From Dictyobacter vulcani (GTDB taxonomy: Bacteria > Chloroflexota > Ktedonobacteria > Ktedonobacterales > Ktedonobacteraceae), in NCBI RefSeq assembly GCF_008974265.1, contig NZ_BKZW01000004.1, positions 372,001 through 436,000 on the forward strand: a stretch of DNA of 64,000 bases, in the 5' to 3' direction. Of this stretch, positions 45,917-56,132 are shown piece by piece (the first letter of the stretch is position 1; the number at the start of each line of letters is the position of its first letter). Made by a program: the position numbers and the translations under genes. Under the pieces are notes generated by a model. That model ran no database searches, had not been told where the DNA came from, and saw only the letters and a list, made by a program, of their open reading frames with translations.

Positions 45917-46645
45917 TCACTCTGCTTTGAGCCATACGCGTAGTGGTCCGAGGGTGGTAAAACCTGCCTGTAAGGCCTGTTCGAGGCTCTCATTTTGTTC
46001 ATATCCGACTATGGGCATGGCTGGATAGTAGCTGGTCAGCAGATCGAGGATGCCAGCCCAGTACATCTGGGTATCCTGCTCAGGGGTAAAGATATTGGAG
46101 AGGCCAATGACCCCGGTTGTCCTATTGCCAATCGCGCCCGCCATGATTTGATCTTCTTTATAAGCGGCCACGATGCAGATATCTGTATTTGCTAACAGCG
46201 CCCGGCGAAAGGTATCATTCTGTTCCAGGTCGGTGTGTGCCCACGCCGACTCCCATGCCAGCAGTTCTGCCTCCGACTCGATTTTTTTCCACTGGATGCC
46301 AGCTTTTTGCACATGTGCGGCTCCTGTCGTGGCAGGTCGGAAAATCCACTGTGCCTCAAAGAGCTGCTGGAAGCCGAACGGAGCAAGATCCAGATCGGCA
46401 AAACTATCCTTCACGGAGATAGTATGAGGCTGCTTCTCCTTGAGAAAGGTTGCCAGTGCTGGCTGCTGAAGATCCAGCCTGTCGGCAGGTGCCAGCGTCA
46501 CCAGATTAGGATAATAGGTAGGTGTCTGCCGGGGATGGAGCCAGTATGTTTCCTGAAATTCTCCTGGCGCAGCATGTGATTGACAAACAGTATCACACCA
46601 GACTGCGTTATTAAAGACGGCTAATTGTAGATAATTCTCATACAT
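45917..46645 (-). CDS. GNAT-like acetyltransferase-fold protein
   Basis: 242 residues. The C-terminal half has GNAT-like traits (ANTDICIVAAYKEDQIMAGA, then YWAGILDLLTSYYPAMPIVGYEQN and GFTTLGPLRVWL), but the N-terminal half (LHPRQTPTYYPNLVTLAP) is not a standard acetyltransferase. The acetyl-CoA pyrophosphate loop is not clear, so the enzymatic role is uncertain. AAAGGA lies upstream of the start at 46645. Confidence 0.6.
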   Translation of the reverse strand: MYENYLQLAVFNNAVWCDTVCQSHAAPGEFQETYWLHPRQTPTYYPNLVTLAPADRLDLQQPALATFLKEKQPHTISVKDSFADLDLAPFGFQQLFEAQWIFRPATTGAAHVQKAGIQWKKIESEAELLAWESAWAHTDLEQNDTFRRALLANTDICIVAAYKEDQIMAGAIGNRTTGVIGLSNIFTPEQDTQMYWAGILDLLTSYYPAMPIVGYEQNESLEQALQAGFTTLGPLRVWLKAE

Positions 46646-46703
46646 ATGGTCGTGTCGATTTTGATCCTTTCTGCGATATCGGCCATAATTATAGCATATT
46701 TCC

Positions 46704-46737
46704 TTTCATCGTAGCGGCAACCGCCGCTACGATGAAA
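46704..46737. repeat. Solo RS-A terminal-repeat hairpin
   Basis: TTTCATCGTAGCGGC-AACC-GCCGCTACGATGAAA, a perfect 15-base stem holding two terminal repeats back to back with no interior. It sits 12 bases past the MBL-hydrolase stop codon and could act as its terminator. Confidence 0.7.
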
Positions 46738-46748
46738 TCTTTTGTTGT

Positions 46749-47695
46749 TTAGCTTGTGAGCCATTGGATGATGTAGCGGATGTTGTTGTTGTGGGCCCAG
46801 CCATAAAAGGTGTGGTCGAGGGGTTGGGGGACGTCGATGGCGCGGGCGATGGGGCGACGGCCTCTTCGAGGGAGTAGCCGAGCAGGCTGGCGGCCCCTAC
46901 GAGTTCTGTGTCTGTGGGAAGGCGTTGGGTCAGGAGTGTGCGGCAGCGCCGTTCTATTTCGCGGAAATAGTCGAGGTTGGCCTGGATGATAGCAGGACTG
47001 GTGGTGCCGCCATGCGAGCAGAGGACGTGCCGGGGTTGCAGGCGGACAAAGTGTTCGAGGGTGTCGAACATATCCTGGACACCAGAGACGTCTTTGATCA
47101 AAGGGAAAGGGGTCTCCAGGGCATCAAAGCCGAGCAGCAGGCGCAACTCGGGTATCCAGGCGGCGATATGGTCCTGGCAATGTCCGGGTGCGCTAAAGAG
47201 TTCTATGGTCAGGTCGCCACCATAGAGGGTCATGTTGTCCTGGAAGGTGATGGTGGGAGGCGTGATGGTGACGCTATTGAAGTGATTGGGATATTCGCGC
47301 TGGAAGCCGGCCAGGAAGGTCTGGTCTTTCTCGGATTCCATACGTTTGTGGCAGTGTTGCTGGGCGATAATCGGCGCGATGTGCTCACCGGTAAAGTAGC
47401 TATTGCCCCAGGCATGATCCCAGTCGGCGTGGCTATTCATCACTAGCAGCGGTCGCTTGCCCTGCTCACCCTGGATATCTTGCGTGACAATCGCCATATC
47501 TTCCGGACAGATCATCGTATCGCAGAGCAGCAGAAAACGCTCTGTGGTTAGCAGATAGCAATCAACCTCCATGCCGTTAAATGTTTCCGGGCCCGAAAAA
47601 TGATCTGGCCTGACACGCACGCGGTTGCCGCGATAGACGCGCACACGGCGATCCTGGCTCATCGCGGGTACAAATGTAACATCTGGCGTTGGCAT
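46749..47695 (-). CDS. MBL-fold metallo-hydrolase (one frameshift)
   Basis: 315 residues after adding one base near 46855; this restores the C-terminal HTFYGWAHNNNIRYIIQWL in place of a Thr/Ser/Pro-rich missense tail. The metal motif HxHxDH appears as NSHADWDHAWGN, followed by APGHCQDHIAAW and LCSHGGT, which give the remaining ligands. The family includes lactonases, glyoxalase II and related hydrolases; substrate unknown. GAGGAGGG precedes the ATG. Confidence 0.8.
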
Positions 47696-47962
47696 TAATC
47701 CCTCCTCGAACAGTTTGCTTTTCTACTTCAAAAGCGGCAATCATGAGCAATAGTGCCTGTATCTTAACAGCTTTTCTTGAGCCATGTCTACTTTTTTGGC
47801 GCTTGCATGCTTGTTGTGCTGGCTTGAAGCAAGCACTCTATCAGTGCTTCTAGCAGAAGAAGAGCAAGATTGAAGAAGTTTTATCCCATGTGCATGTTAT
47901 GATGAATATGCTCCACACATAGGAGCACTGCCACTAGCAATACATAAGGAGCCGGTATATAT

Positions 47963-48484
47963 ATGATGGATACTACACCCTCACTGATCACCTTCTATAA
48001 AGGTTGGGGAACCTATCAGAAGAATCTTGTCGAAATCATCAGACCTCTTACCCCCGAACAACTGGCATTGCCTGTCCCGGGACATCAATGGACCATTGGG
48101 ATGCTGGCCCAGCATCTCGTGGGCAACCGGGTCTGGTGGTTCCAGGTGTGGATGGGTGAGGGTAGCCCTGAACTTGCGCCCCTGGCGCACTGGGATCCTG
48201 CGGATGACGTAGAGCAGGCTCCGCTAAATGCCACTGAACTGGTGGCTGGACTTGAGTCCACGTGGCAGATGATTTACGACGCTCTGACCCGCTGGACTGC
48301 CGCCGATCTGGAGCAGATCTTCCAGCCACCTGCCGCCTTGAAAGAAGAAGAGCGGGAACACTTTCCGCCATTCTCACGGCAATGGATTATCTGGCATGTG
48401 CTTGAACACGAGATCCACCATGGCGGCGAGCTTTCCGTAGCCCTCGGCAATTATGGCCTCAATGGAATTTACGGCGACATGTAG
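47963..48484 (+). CDS. DinB-family protein
   Basis: 173 residues. The four-helix DinB fold shows GHQWTIGMLAQHLVGNRVWW and WIIWHVLEHEIHHGGELSVA, with the His triad in QHL and HEIHHG. AAGGAG precedes the ATG. This is the second DinB protein of the window. The TAG stop is formed by the terminal repeat of element A6. Confidence 0.82.
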   Translation: MMDTTPSLITFYKGWGTYQKNLVEIIRPLTPEQLALPVPGHQWTIGMLAQHLVGNRVWWFQVWMGEGSPELAPLAHWDPADDVEQAPLNATELVAGLESTWQMIYDALTRWTAADLEQIFQPPAALKEEEREHFPPFSRQWIIWHVLEHEIHHGGELSVALGNYGLNGIYGDM

Positions 48485-48945
48485 CGGCAGCCTCGTACCG
48501 GCAGCGCTGGTCGCTAATACTTTTCACGTAGCGCTATGTTGAGAGAAGGTTCGACGTGACCAGCAAGCAAGGTGTACGTGGAGAGGGCGCCACACGCGGA
48601 GGCCGCCCTGCTGCGTTTGCGCAGGCCAGCGTGCAAGCACGACGCGCAGTGCTGTGGCGCCTCCAGGGATCGTGGGTGCCGTGGCCTGCTCGCGCAGCAA
48701 CGTGATGGGAGAGCGCGTGGATCCTCCCCGTACCTTCTCGAAGAGGATCACGACACAGGATCCGTCTCGGTGTAGGCGCCACAGGCATGCGCTGCTCGTT
48801 GAGCCCCTCGCTTCACGAGAACGCCGCATGTCGGCCTCCGCGTGTGGCGCCCACTCGACGGACGATCCGCTGCTTTTTTTCACCATATTTTTATGGTCAC
48901 AAAAGCGCTTACGTGAAAAGTATTAGCCTTCACGGCTGCCGTTAC
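48481..48945. repeat. Palindromic element RS-A, copy A6, with doubled left terminal repeat
   Basis: The left end carries GTAGCGGCAGCCTC and, 15 bases inside, a second terminal-repeat-like GTACCGGCAGCGC. The right end is GGCTGCCGTTAC. Orientation opposite to A1. It lies between convergent genes; the DinB stop is the TAG of the left repeat, and the FTR1 stop is 14 bases past the right end. Confidence 0.85.
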
Positions 48946-48958
48946 GTTGTTAAGTCGC

Positions 48959-49996
48959 TCAAGCAGTAATTTTTGAGGGTTCCCCAGTGGTAGGAACGGG
49001 TGGCTGCTCGGGACGCTGGGCCGGGGCCTCGCCGCGTTTACGGGGCTGCCAGACGGTCTGGTAGCGGGCCAGGAAGTAGGAGCCAATGACCAGCAGGCCA
49101 GCCAGGGCCTGGGCGATCAGGGTCTCGACGGTTGGGAAGATTGCGAACCATAGTCCCATCCAGGCAGGAATGGGCAGGTTGACGGGTGTGGTCGAGATCC
49201 AGTGCGCCAGTTGCATTTCCTGGGCCTGCTCGCCAACCATTACCAGCAGGACCGCGCCGAGCATGACGCCGGTCAGGATCAGCATTTTCTTGTAGGGTAG
49301 GCGATGATGCAGTACAAAGGTCAGTGCGCCCACGATACCGGTCAGGACCAGGCCGATCAGTACACCATAGAGTATGATCAATGAGCCGACCTGCAGACGT
49401 AGCGTTTGCAGGAAGAGTACAACCTCAAAGCCTTCGCGATATACCGAGGCGAATCCCAGCAGGATCAGGCCGGACATCAGGCGTGACTGTGAGGCACCAT
49501 CTTCTTTCTTCTGGCTTAGTAACTTTTTCTTCTGCTTATTCTGCATCGAGATCCAACCGGTCCAGTAGATCTTATGGAAGAACCAGTTCATGATCACCAG
49601 CAGCACAATGATCGCCAGCAGTCCTGTCGCGGCCTGGATATTGAGTGCGGATACATTGTTGGAGAGGGCACTCAGCAGTCCTACGACTGCGAACCAGGTC
49701 AGCACGACAGCCCCAAAGCCAATGCCCGAGCCGATCGCGATCGGCCGGCGGTAGCCCTGGTTCTTTCCCATCATACTGGCCGTAATCGCCATCAACACCA
49801 GAATACATTCCAGTCCCTCACGGAAAACCAGAATACCTGTATTCACGATTGCCGCCTCTGGACTAATATGGGCCGCAACGGGATTGGGATTACCAGAGGC
49901 GGTAATACCCTGCCAGACCAGGATCACTGCTACAATAACGGCTCCGATGATGAGCAAAATACGTCCTGCAAGGAGGGTGGGCCGCGCTATCCTCAC
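48959..49996 (-). CDS. FTR1-family iron permease
   Basis: 345 residues, GTG start preceded by AAAGGA. Seven or so membrane helices with the two REGxE iron-binding motifs of FTR1/EfeU: VFREGLECILVLMAI near residue 55 and VYREGFEVVLFLQTL near 190. A basic KKKLLSQKKEDG loop lies between. The C-terminus is a Pro/Arg tail. No EfeO or EfeB partner is adjacent. Two DtxR-like boxes lie 77-132 bases upstream, consistent with repression by iron. Confidence 0.88.
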   Translation of the reverse strand: MRIARPTLLAGRILLIIGAVIVAVILVWQGITASGNPNPVAAHISPEAAIVNTGILVFREGLECILVLMAITASMMGKNQGYRRPIAIGSGIGFGAVVLTWFAVVGLLSALSNNVSALNIQAATGLLAIIVLLVIMNWFFHKIYWTGWISMQNKQKKKLLSQKKEDGASQSRLMSGLILLGFASVYREGFEVVLFLQTLRLQVGSLIILYGVLIGLVLTGIVGALTFVLHHRLPYKKMLILTGVMLGAVLLVMVGEQAQEMQLAHWISTTPVNLPIPAWMGLWFAIFPTVETLIAQALAGLLVIGSYFLARYQTVWQPRKRGEAPAQRPEQPPVPTTGEPSKITA

Positions 49997-50072
49997 GGAT
50001 CAAATCCTTTCTAATATTGCCAGAGAGAGCGCATTTTTTGCCTCCCTCATAAAATTGCTTGCGATACATGAA

Positions 50073-50128
50073 ATATTAGGATCGGCTAATATCCGACTTA
50101 ACTACTAAGATATTAGGGCACCCTAATG
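50073..50128. promoter_or_regulatory. DtxR/IdeR-like boxes upstream of the iron permease; the rest of 49997-50517 is empty
   Basis: ATATTAGGATCGGCTAATA (50073-50091) and the palindrome ATATTAGGGCACCCTAATG (50110-50128) share the TTAGG...CTAA half-sites of DtxR-family operators. Elsewhere in the 520-base gap I see only AT-rich sequence. Confidence 0.45.
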
Positions 50129-50517
50129 CTTTTGTCAAGAGGAAGAGAAATGAACTTGTGTGTATGAATGGATTGTAATCCCAGCCATATCCTGGTGGGC
50201 TGGTACTTTTGCCTGGAGCGAATCAGGACTGGCGGTAGGACACACGGGGCGTAAGAGGTCAAACGTCTCTTGTCAGCAGTGAAAATATTCAGTATAAAAA
50301 ATAGGTAACCTGATTGTTGAAGCTATCGTATGCTCTATGTAATCCGTTGCGTTTTGTCATATGCAGCTAATTTGACCGCATATATCTGATCATTTGCTGA
50401 GAAAATCTGCTTTTAGTTAAGAATAAGATAAGAAAACTTGGAAAAAAATGAAACTACCTGAGTGTGTTACCCGTATATACAATAGAGCCGATACGAATGA
50501 TAAATGAGGGAATGGAG

Positions 50518-50757
50518 ATGCAGAACGTTTCACCTTTCAATTTTGCCAGTGATGATGATGTCGAGGGTTTTGAGGATGTTGAGCGCTTATTTAGCAAATT
50601 AGAGAAATTCACTCCACCTGCGGATATGGTTGCGCGTATTATGGGTGCCGTTGTCAACCTTCCCTCACCCCAGGAGTTGCAAAAGATGCAGGACAGTGCT
50701 CCTACATATGCTCAGGAGGGCCTGATCGTGCTCCACAATGGCAAAGAGCCATCGTAA
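50518..50757 (+). CDS. Small hypothetical acidic protein
   Basis: 79 residues from the ATG at 50518, six bases after GAGGGA; in-frame ATGs at 50497 and 50512 are alternatives. An acidic patch (ASDDDVEGFEDVERL) is followed by a helix (LFSKLEKFTPPADMVARIMG). No family recognised. A T-flanked hairpin follows. Confidence 0.6.
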   Translation: MQNVSPFNFASDDDVEGFEDVERLFSKLEKFTPPADMVARIMGAVVNLPSPQELQKMQDSAPTYAQEGLIVLHNGKEPS

Positions 50758-50770
50758 GTTTATGCACACA

Positions 50771-50811
50771 AAAAGGGCGACTATCATCGTGATGGTCGCC
50801 CACATATTTTT
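50771..50811. terminator. Rho-independent terminator
   Basis: GGGCGACTATCA-TCG-TGATGGTCGCCC, with A4 before and ATATTTTT after; it serves the two convergent small genes. Confidence 0.75.
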
Positions 50812-50834
50812 GGCGATAGATGGATCACAGGCTA

Positions 50835-51023
50835 TCAGGCAATCTGGTCTGTGAGTTTACCGGTTGAAACCAGCCAGCGGATAAATTCCATGCGGCGATT
50901 CACGATCTGGGCCTGATTCTTCTCTTTATCTGTATAATCTTTACGAAGCTTACTTAGTTGAACAACCTCTTTTTCGGCAAATCCACCTTTACGTAGAATA
51001 TCACGATCTTCGTAGTGGTCCAT
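50835..51023 (-). CDS. Small hypothetical charged protein
   Basis: 62 residues, strongly charged and probably helical (AEKEVVQLSKLRKDYTDKEK, then NRRMEFIRWLVSTGKL). AAAGGAGG lies 6 bases before the ATG, a near-perfect ribosome site, which supports it being real. No family recognised. Confidence 0.65.
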   Translation of the reverse strand: MDHYEDRDILRKGGFAEKEVVQLSKLRKDYTDKEKNQAQIVNRRMEFIRWLVSTGKLTDQIA

Positions 51024-51056
51024 ATCTTGCCTCCTTTGGGATCAAGAAAAACTAGC

Positions 51057-51179
51057 ATGCCGTTCAATCGTGTGAGTGAAGCCGCCTGACAGGCTGGGTT
51101 GCTTCGATAGAAGTGATCAGGTTTCCACGCTTGAGTTGTGGCGACTTCGCTAGCCGCGAGAGAGCGGCGTTCACGATTG
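51057..51179. repeat. RS-C repeat, long form
   Basis: 123 bases; the ends ATGCCGTTCAATCGTGTGAG and CGGCGTTCACGATTG match the complement of the short form at 44640-44694, with ~70 extra bases inside. It lies just past the response-regulator stop codon. Confidence 0.6.
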
Positions 51180-51182
51180 TTT

Positions 51183-51677
51183 TTAATAGCAGGTAGGTGA
51201 GATTGGCAACATGCGTTGGATGCGCTTTAGAAGTGCCTGGACAGGATACGGTTTCGGTAAATGGTCCAATGTCAGGCGCGTCTCTCCTCGTTCGCGCATA
51301 TATTGGCGGGCGCTGGTGACTGAACTTGAGGTGATGAGAACTGGTATGGGTGCAACGGAGCGCAATGCTTGCAATACATTCCAGCCATGGATATCACCGG
51401 TAAGTTCAAGGTCAAGCACTACGAGATCAGGAATGACGGAATGGAGAGAAGTGATGGCTTGCTCACCACTATGTACAGAGACGACGGTATAGCCAAGGGT
51501 TGTTAATGTATCAGCTTCCAGCGTGGCAAGCGTCGGATCGTCTTCAACCACCAGGATGTAATAGCCAGATTTGCGTCCTCCATCTGCCTCCTGGAGAGGC
51601 TCTACAACTTCCAGGTGCGATGTCGTGTCGCTATCCGACGGTTCCTGCTCTGTGTTCGGATCTTGCATGACGGGCAT
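51183..51677 (-). CDS. Single-domain response regulator
   Basis: 164 residues: a polar ~35-residue lead, then a receiver domain (LVVEDDPTLATLEADTL; phospho-acceptor Asp in LVVLDLELTGDIHGW; Thr/Ser in VLITSSSVTS; Lys in HLPKPYPVQALL). No output domain and no kinase gene nearby. GGAAGCAGG precedes the ATG. Confidence 0.83.
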   Translation of the reverse strand: MPVMQDPNTEQEPSDSDTTSHLEVVEPLQEADGGRKSGYYILVVEDDPTLATLEADTLTTLGYTVVSVHSGEQAITSLHSVIPDLVVLDLELTGDIHGWNVLQALRSVAPIPVLITSSSVTSARQYMRERGETRLTLDHLPKPYPVQALLKRIQRMLPISPTCY

Positions 51678-52084
51678 CCTGCTTCCGCTAGCTTACCAAA
51701 CAGACGGCCTGTAGATCGTCGCCGGTGCGACTGAAGAATGAGCCAACGTCTATCTTGTTCTGCTCGTTTCCTCTAAGCACAGCTTACCCGATAATGCGTG
51801 AGGAACACGTGAAGATTGGGCAATTGTGTGAAATCTGTGTGAAAATCGTTAATATTGTGCACTTTTCCCAGTCTCTCGTGGGGGGTCAGATGTACGCCTT
51901 TGCTCATGCTGAGGTTGACAGACTAAGTATATTCAAACCTGGATGTGTCTCTTTTTTTTTCTGCACCCAGGTATGTGTTAATATTCCTATATTGTCCATT
52001 CCAGAAAATTTTTAGCCGATATGTATAGAGATATGTGCAAAAAGTAACCTCTGTCCTATTCATGGGTAGAAAGGAATTTTGACA
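51678..52084. other. Intergenic region with no identified feature
   Basis: About 400 bases between divergent genes. It holds a TGTGTGAAATCTGTGTGAAAAT direct repeat (51830s; units of 10 bases) that might be regulatory; I see no RNA gene or repeat family here. Confidence 0.4.
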
Positions 52085-52417
52085 ATGGGTAATTTTATCA
52101 AAGGCGTTTTATTAGGCGTGGGTATTGCTTTACTGGTGGCACCTAAGAAGGGTGAGGAGATGCGCGCCATGCTCAGTGAGCGCATCGATGCCTTGCGCGC
52201 GTCTGCAGAGAAGAGTGATACCTTGAAGCAAATCAAGCAAAAAGTGACTGAGAGTGTTCAGCAAGGATCGCAGAGCTGGAGTGGCCGTACTACCGAGACC
52301 CGCGCTCGTGATCATGCCGGCAATCCCATAAGTCCCAGCCGGCCAGAAGCGCCGCCCCGGCCGATCGTGACCGACGACACGACACGCTCGGATCCCTTCA
52401 ATCAACCAAACCGCTAG
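52085..52417 (+). CDS. YtxH-domain protein
   Basis: 110 residues. The N-terminal NFIKGVLLGVGIALLVAPKK is the YtxH signature (one membrane helix ending in APK.G), followed by an amphipathic helix (RIDALRASAEKSDTLKQIKQ) and a Pro-rich tail. Family members are small membrane-associated stress proteins. AAAGGA precedes the ATG at 52085. Confidence 0.8.
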   Translation: MGNFIKGVLLGVGIALLVAPKKGEEMRAMLSERIDALRASAEKSDTLKQIKQKVTESVQQGSQSWSGRTTETRARDHAGNPISPSRPEAPPRPIVTDDTTRSDPFNQPNR

Positions 52418-52433
52418 TTTTTATGGCAGTCAA

Positions 52434-52463
52434 GCAGTCAGGGTTATCCCTGACTGCTTTTCT
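52434..52463 (+). terminator. Rho-independent terminator
   Basis: GCAGTCAGGG-TTAT-CCCTGACTGC followed by TTTTCTT, 17 bases after the YtxH stop. Confidence 0.85.
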
Positions 52464-52568
52464 TATAGTTGTGACTACCCCAACGAATACTCTCATCCAC
52501 GGCGACGCAGAGCTTCATGGAGGCGTTCCAGCACACATAATGTATCGTCGCGACGATCAACAGGCTTG

Positions 52569-54321
52569 CTAGTGGGGTGGACCAACTATGCCTGCGAGAT
52601 CCTGTGCGATGTTCCAGGCATCCGGGGAGCCAAGGCCCGTAGCCAGATCATAGCCTTCTGTTGCTGGATAATATAGATTATTTCCACTGATGATATCGTG
52701 ATAGGCAAGAGTGGGCTGTGGAGTATTGTAGAGCCTATAAAGAGCCGGATTGGCATGTCCCAGGGTCGTCTGCTTGTGTGTGATCAGATAGTGATTGATA
52801 TCAACCGCGATACCAGCCAGAGCGGTGCAGCAATACTTGTCCCACCAGCAACAAACCAGCCTGAACAACCAGCGATGGAAATGGTGCAATAGACAGCGTT
52901 GCCTGAAGCAGGATCAGCATTTGCCGAAACGTCAGGCACCATACGGTGAGGATTGGTCACATTGGGACCATATTGATAATCAGGGCGATCGAAGTAGGCG
53001 CTGATCCCACCACCACTACCAAAGCCACGAGGATACAGGGGGAGTACGCGGGATTTGACCAGGCTGATTCGCTAAGATAGGCGTTATCAGCTTTGAGGTT
53101 GAGGTGAGTCCCACCAACACTAATCACATAGGGATCATCTGCTGGTGAGTCAACGGCGAGATCGGCATCATTGCAATCATAGGCACCAGTGTCCCCACTA
53201 GCAGCAAAGAAGGACTGTCCTTGCACTGCCCCTTGAGTAAAAATGTTACGAAGAGCAAGGAGTTCTGCATTTCCAGATGCCTTTTCGCATTCACCCCAAC
53301 TGGTGCTGACAATGGGTGCGGCATTATCAGCGATGATCTGGTTGTAGGTAGCATTGATACCCGCCGTCGTATTGGGGCCAATATAGATCTTCTGTGTGGC
53401 GCCAGGAGCGAATCCCGAGACAATTTCCATGTCCAGGGCAACTTCCAGCGCATTTACTCCTGGCGTATTTGTCGCCCCATTGACCAGGACTGGGACAGCC
53501 TTCACTGTACCAAGATTGTAGGTACTGCGATACGTATTGATATCGGACGGATTATAGCCATCCAATTCAAATAGTGCAACTGTTTGTCCGGTGCCGTCTG
53601 CACCTTCCTTGAGCAGGGGATTGACATGATAAGCGCTACGGAGCTGGCTTGGAGTGTATCCACTAGCCGAATCTGCATGCTGGAACATCTTTTTCTTCAG
53701 AACGAGCGGATGGTAATGTGCGACATTATCTAGCCCGGCAATCGTTTGTATCGCTGGAGCGATCGTATCAGGAACCGCTGGATCAACCGCTGGAGCATAC
53801 ACCAGGCGCCCGTTGAGGTCATAACTGTTCAGTTTGGTGCTGAAGGCTTTTTCGACGAGACCCGCTGAGCCGGAAGCATAGATAAACAAGTTGTTACTCG
53901 CGACCGACTCGACATGCAGTCCTTGCTGGTGTAAGTAAGCAACGATATGATCGATGGCGGCTTGCGTCGGGCCAAATTGAGCTTTGAATGCTTGAGGAGT
54001 CAGATAGTGACGATAGAGCACTGATGCTGGATTCGCCTGTGCCGCAAGCAACCTATTCAATGCTGGCTGATTACGGAGTGCCAGGCCAATAGAGAGATGA
54101 AGCGGTGTCTCTTTGGGCGTCGCTCCAATGGAAGGATACTGTTGCAGCAGCGGTATGAGGTGACCAGGCAGTATATGTCTCTGGTTGCCTGCGGTACGTG
54201 CTGCAGCAAAGAGTGGTGGGACGCTAAAAAAAATTTGAGATGTGCTAAACACAAGAAGAATGGCAAGGAACTTACCAGCGAGGGGGCGATATCCTTTTTG
54301 CTGCCCGGTCTTTTTTTTCAT
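52569..54321 (-). CDS. S53-family serine protease (sedolisin/kumamolisin, two frameshifts)
   Basis: 584 residues after adding one C near 53040 and one G near 52820. A signal peptide (FLAILLVFSTSQIFFSVPPLFA) is followed by the pro-kumamolisin activation domain (to about residue 215), then the peptidase. The catalytic Glu and Asp lie in ALEVALDMEIV, the oxyanion Asp in ASGDTGAYDC, and the Ser in GGTSIAAP. This is a secreted acid-tolerant endopeptidase. GGAGG precedes the ATG at 54321. It follows the ice-binding-type gene by ~35 bases on the same strand. Confidence 0.83.
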
Positions 54322-54357
54322 GCTACCTCCAAAGAGAATTAAACACTGCACCTTTGG

Positions 54358-56132
54358 TTACGAGGCTTCATAATGTGATGCGGCGGTTTTTGGTGGTGTT
54401 GGATCACTCCCAGTGAGTGGCAAGCCTGGAAGCCAATTTCTATGGGAATTTGTCCTGCGGTGAATGTTGTTGCTGTTGCTGTTGCTGTTGTTAGTATTAG
54501 TATTGCCATTGTTGTTGTTAGTATTGCCATTGTTGTTGTGAATATCGTTGCCGTTATCTCTATCATGATGTTGGGGATTTTGCTGCTCCTCAACGAAAAC
54601 AGTATCGGTTGCAGTGCTATACGTCCCAATATTTCGCGGCGTGTCGACGGTTGCCGTATCAGTAATACTGGGGACGGCATCTTCGGTCAGGATGGCTGTA
54701 ATGGTTATTGGAGGTAATGACTCGCCTGCCTTCACAGGAAATGGTCCCACAAAGGTCGCCGTGATTACCGCCGGGCTCGTCGTCGAGCTGATGGTAAAGC
54801 TCCAGCCAGATCCAAAGGCTTGCAGATTCTTTTCTCCAATCGGAATGATATCCGAAACGATGATTGCGTTTGGCGAAACAACAGGGCCAGCAGTCTTAGC
54901 GTTGGTGGCTGTCAGTGTATACGTGACTTTGTCACCAACCATAAACAGATGATCGTCACCGCCATTTTTATCGTTTTCACTGTTCTGGTGCGTCTTGGTA
55001 AGTACCAGATCGGATACGCTGGTTAGAGTCGGCGTTGGAGTTGGCATTGACGTTGGAGTTGGCATTGACGTTGGAGTTGGAGTTGGAGTTGAGGTTGGAG
55101 TTGGAGTTGGTGTCGGCGTTGAGGTTGGAGTTGGTGTCGGCTTTGGTGTCGCGTTGGAGTTGGTGTCGGAGTTGGCGTTGGTGTCGGAGTTGGAGTTGGA
55201 GTTGAGGTTGGAGTTGGAGTTGGAGTTGGAGTTGAGGTTGAGGTTGGAGTTGGTGTCGGCTTTGGTGTCGGCGTTGGAGTTGGTGTCGGAGTTGGCGTTG
55301 GTGTCGGAGTTGGAGTTGAGGTTGGAGTTGGAGTTGGAGTTGGAGTTGAGGTTGGAGTTGGAGTTGAGGTTGGAGTTGGAGTTGGAGTTGGAGTGGCACA
55401 TGAAGATCGAGTGATTACATTGGTATCTAATGTTACAGCGCCATTGCGCGCATAGAGGCTGCCGTGCTCTACGGCACGTGTCGCGAAGGAGATGGAGGTG
55501 AGTGCCAGAATGTTTCCTGAAAAACTCGTGGTCGTTCCAATCGTCGCAGAACTACCAACTTGCCAGAAGACATTACATGCTTGAGCACCATTGATCAGCA
55601 ACACACTCGCATTACTCGCCGTGTTGAGGGTACTCCCTATCTGAAAGATAAAGACACTCGAAAGGTTTCCTTGACCGTTGAGGGTGAGTTGGCCGGTCAA
55701 TTGAGCAGAGGATGAGAAACAGTACACTCCTGACGTGAGGGTTAAGCCTCCGAGATCCTGGCCGGTCAAATCCGCATCGCAGTGTTGTCCAGCTCCATTC
55801 ACATATGCGATCGTCGCATCACTCTGCGCTTGTCCTGCCACCGCATCGGCAACGTGTACCGCCCCGTTCACGATTCCAGGTGGAAAACCCGTCACTGCAC
55901 TCCCTGGACTCACGCCAAGATCACCATTTACCACGGTCGGACCAGTATTGGTGACCGTACTTCCGCCAAGCACAGCGAAACTGCTAGCCGTTCCAAGAGG
56001 AGGTTGGGTCGCAGAAGGATGTGCATGAACCTGTAATCGTGCAGCTGATGAGAAAACAAGCGCACAACCTAGTGAAAATAGTATCACACTCGTTAGAATG
56101 ATGCCCATTTTTGACCTGAAAAATCTTTTCAT
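54358..56132 (-). CDS. Ice-binding-type DUF3494 protein with Thr/Pro repeats and DUF11 domain (one frameshift)
   Basis: 591 residues when one G near 55150 is restored. Signal peptide ([20 protein letters not shown]), then the DUF3494 domain ([38 protein letters not shown]), a ~100-residue Thr/Pro/Ser tandem linker, a DUF11 domain ([17 protein letters not shown]), and an Asn/Gly/Thr tail. An LPLTG motif lies near the end, without the hydrophobic segment of a sortase signal. The missing base is shown by comparing two copies of a repeat unit: TTTGGTGTCGGCGTTGG near 55263 and TTTGGTGTCGCGTTGG near 55143. The product is exported. DUF3494 proteins bind ice or act as adhesins. Confidence 0.8.

Noticed and set aside
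54376-54400. LPLTG sortase signal in the ice-binding-type protein
   Set aside because: No hydrophobic segment or basic tail follows the motif, so cell-wall sorting is not supported.
55020-55400. Regular short repeats resembling a CRISPR array
   Set aside because: The period is 6-12 bases without spacers, and the repeats encode the Thr/Pro linker of the ice-binding-type protein.
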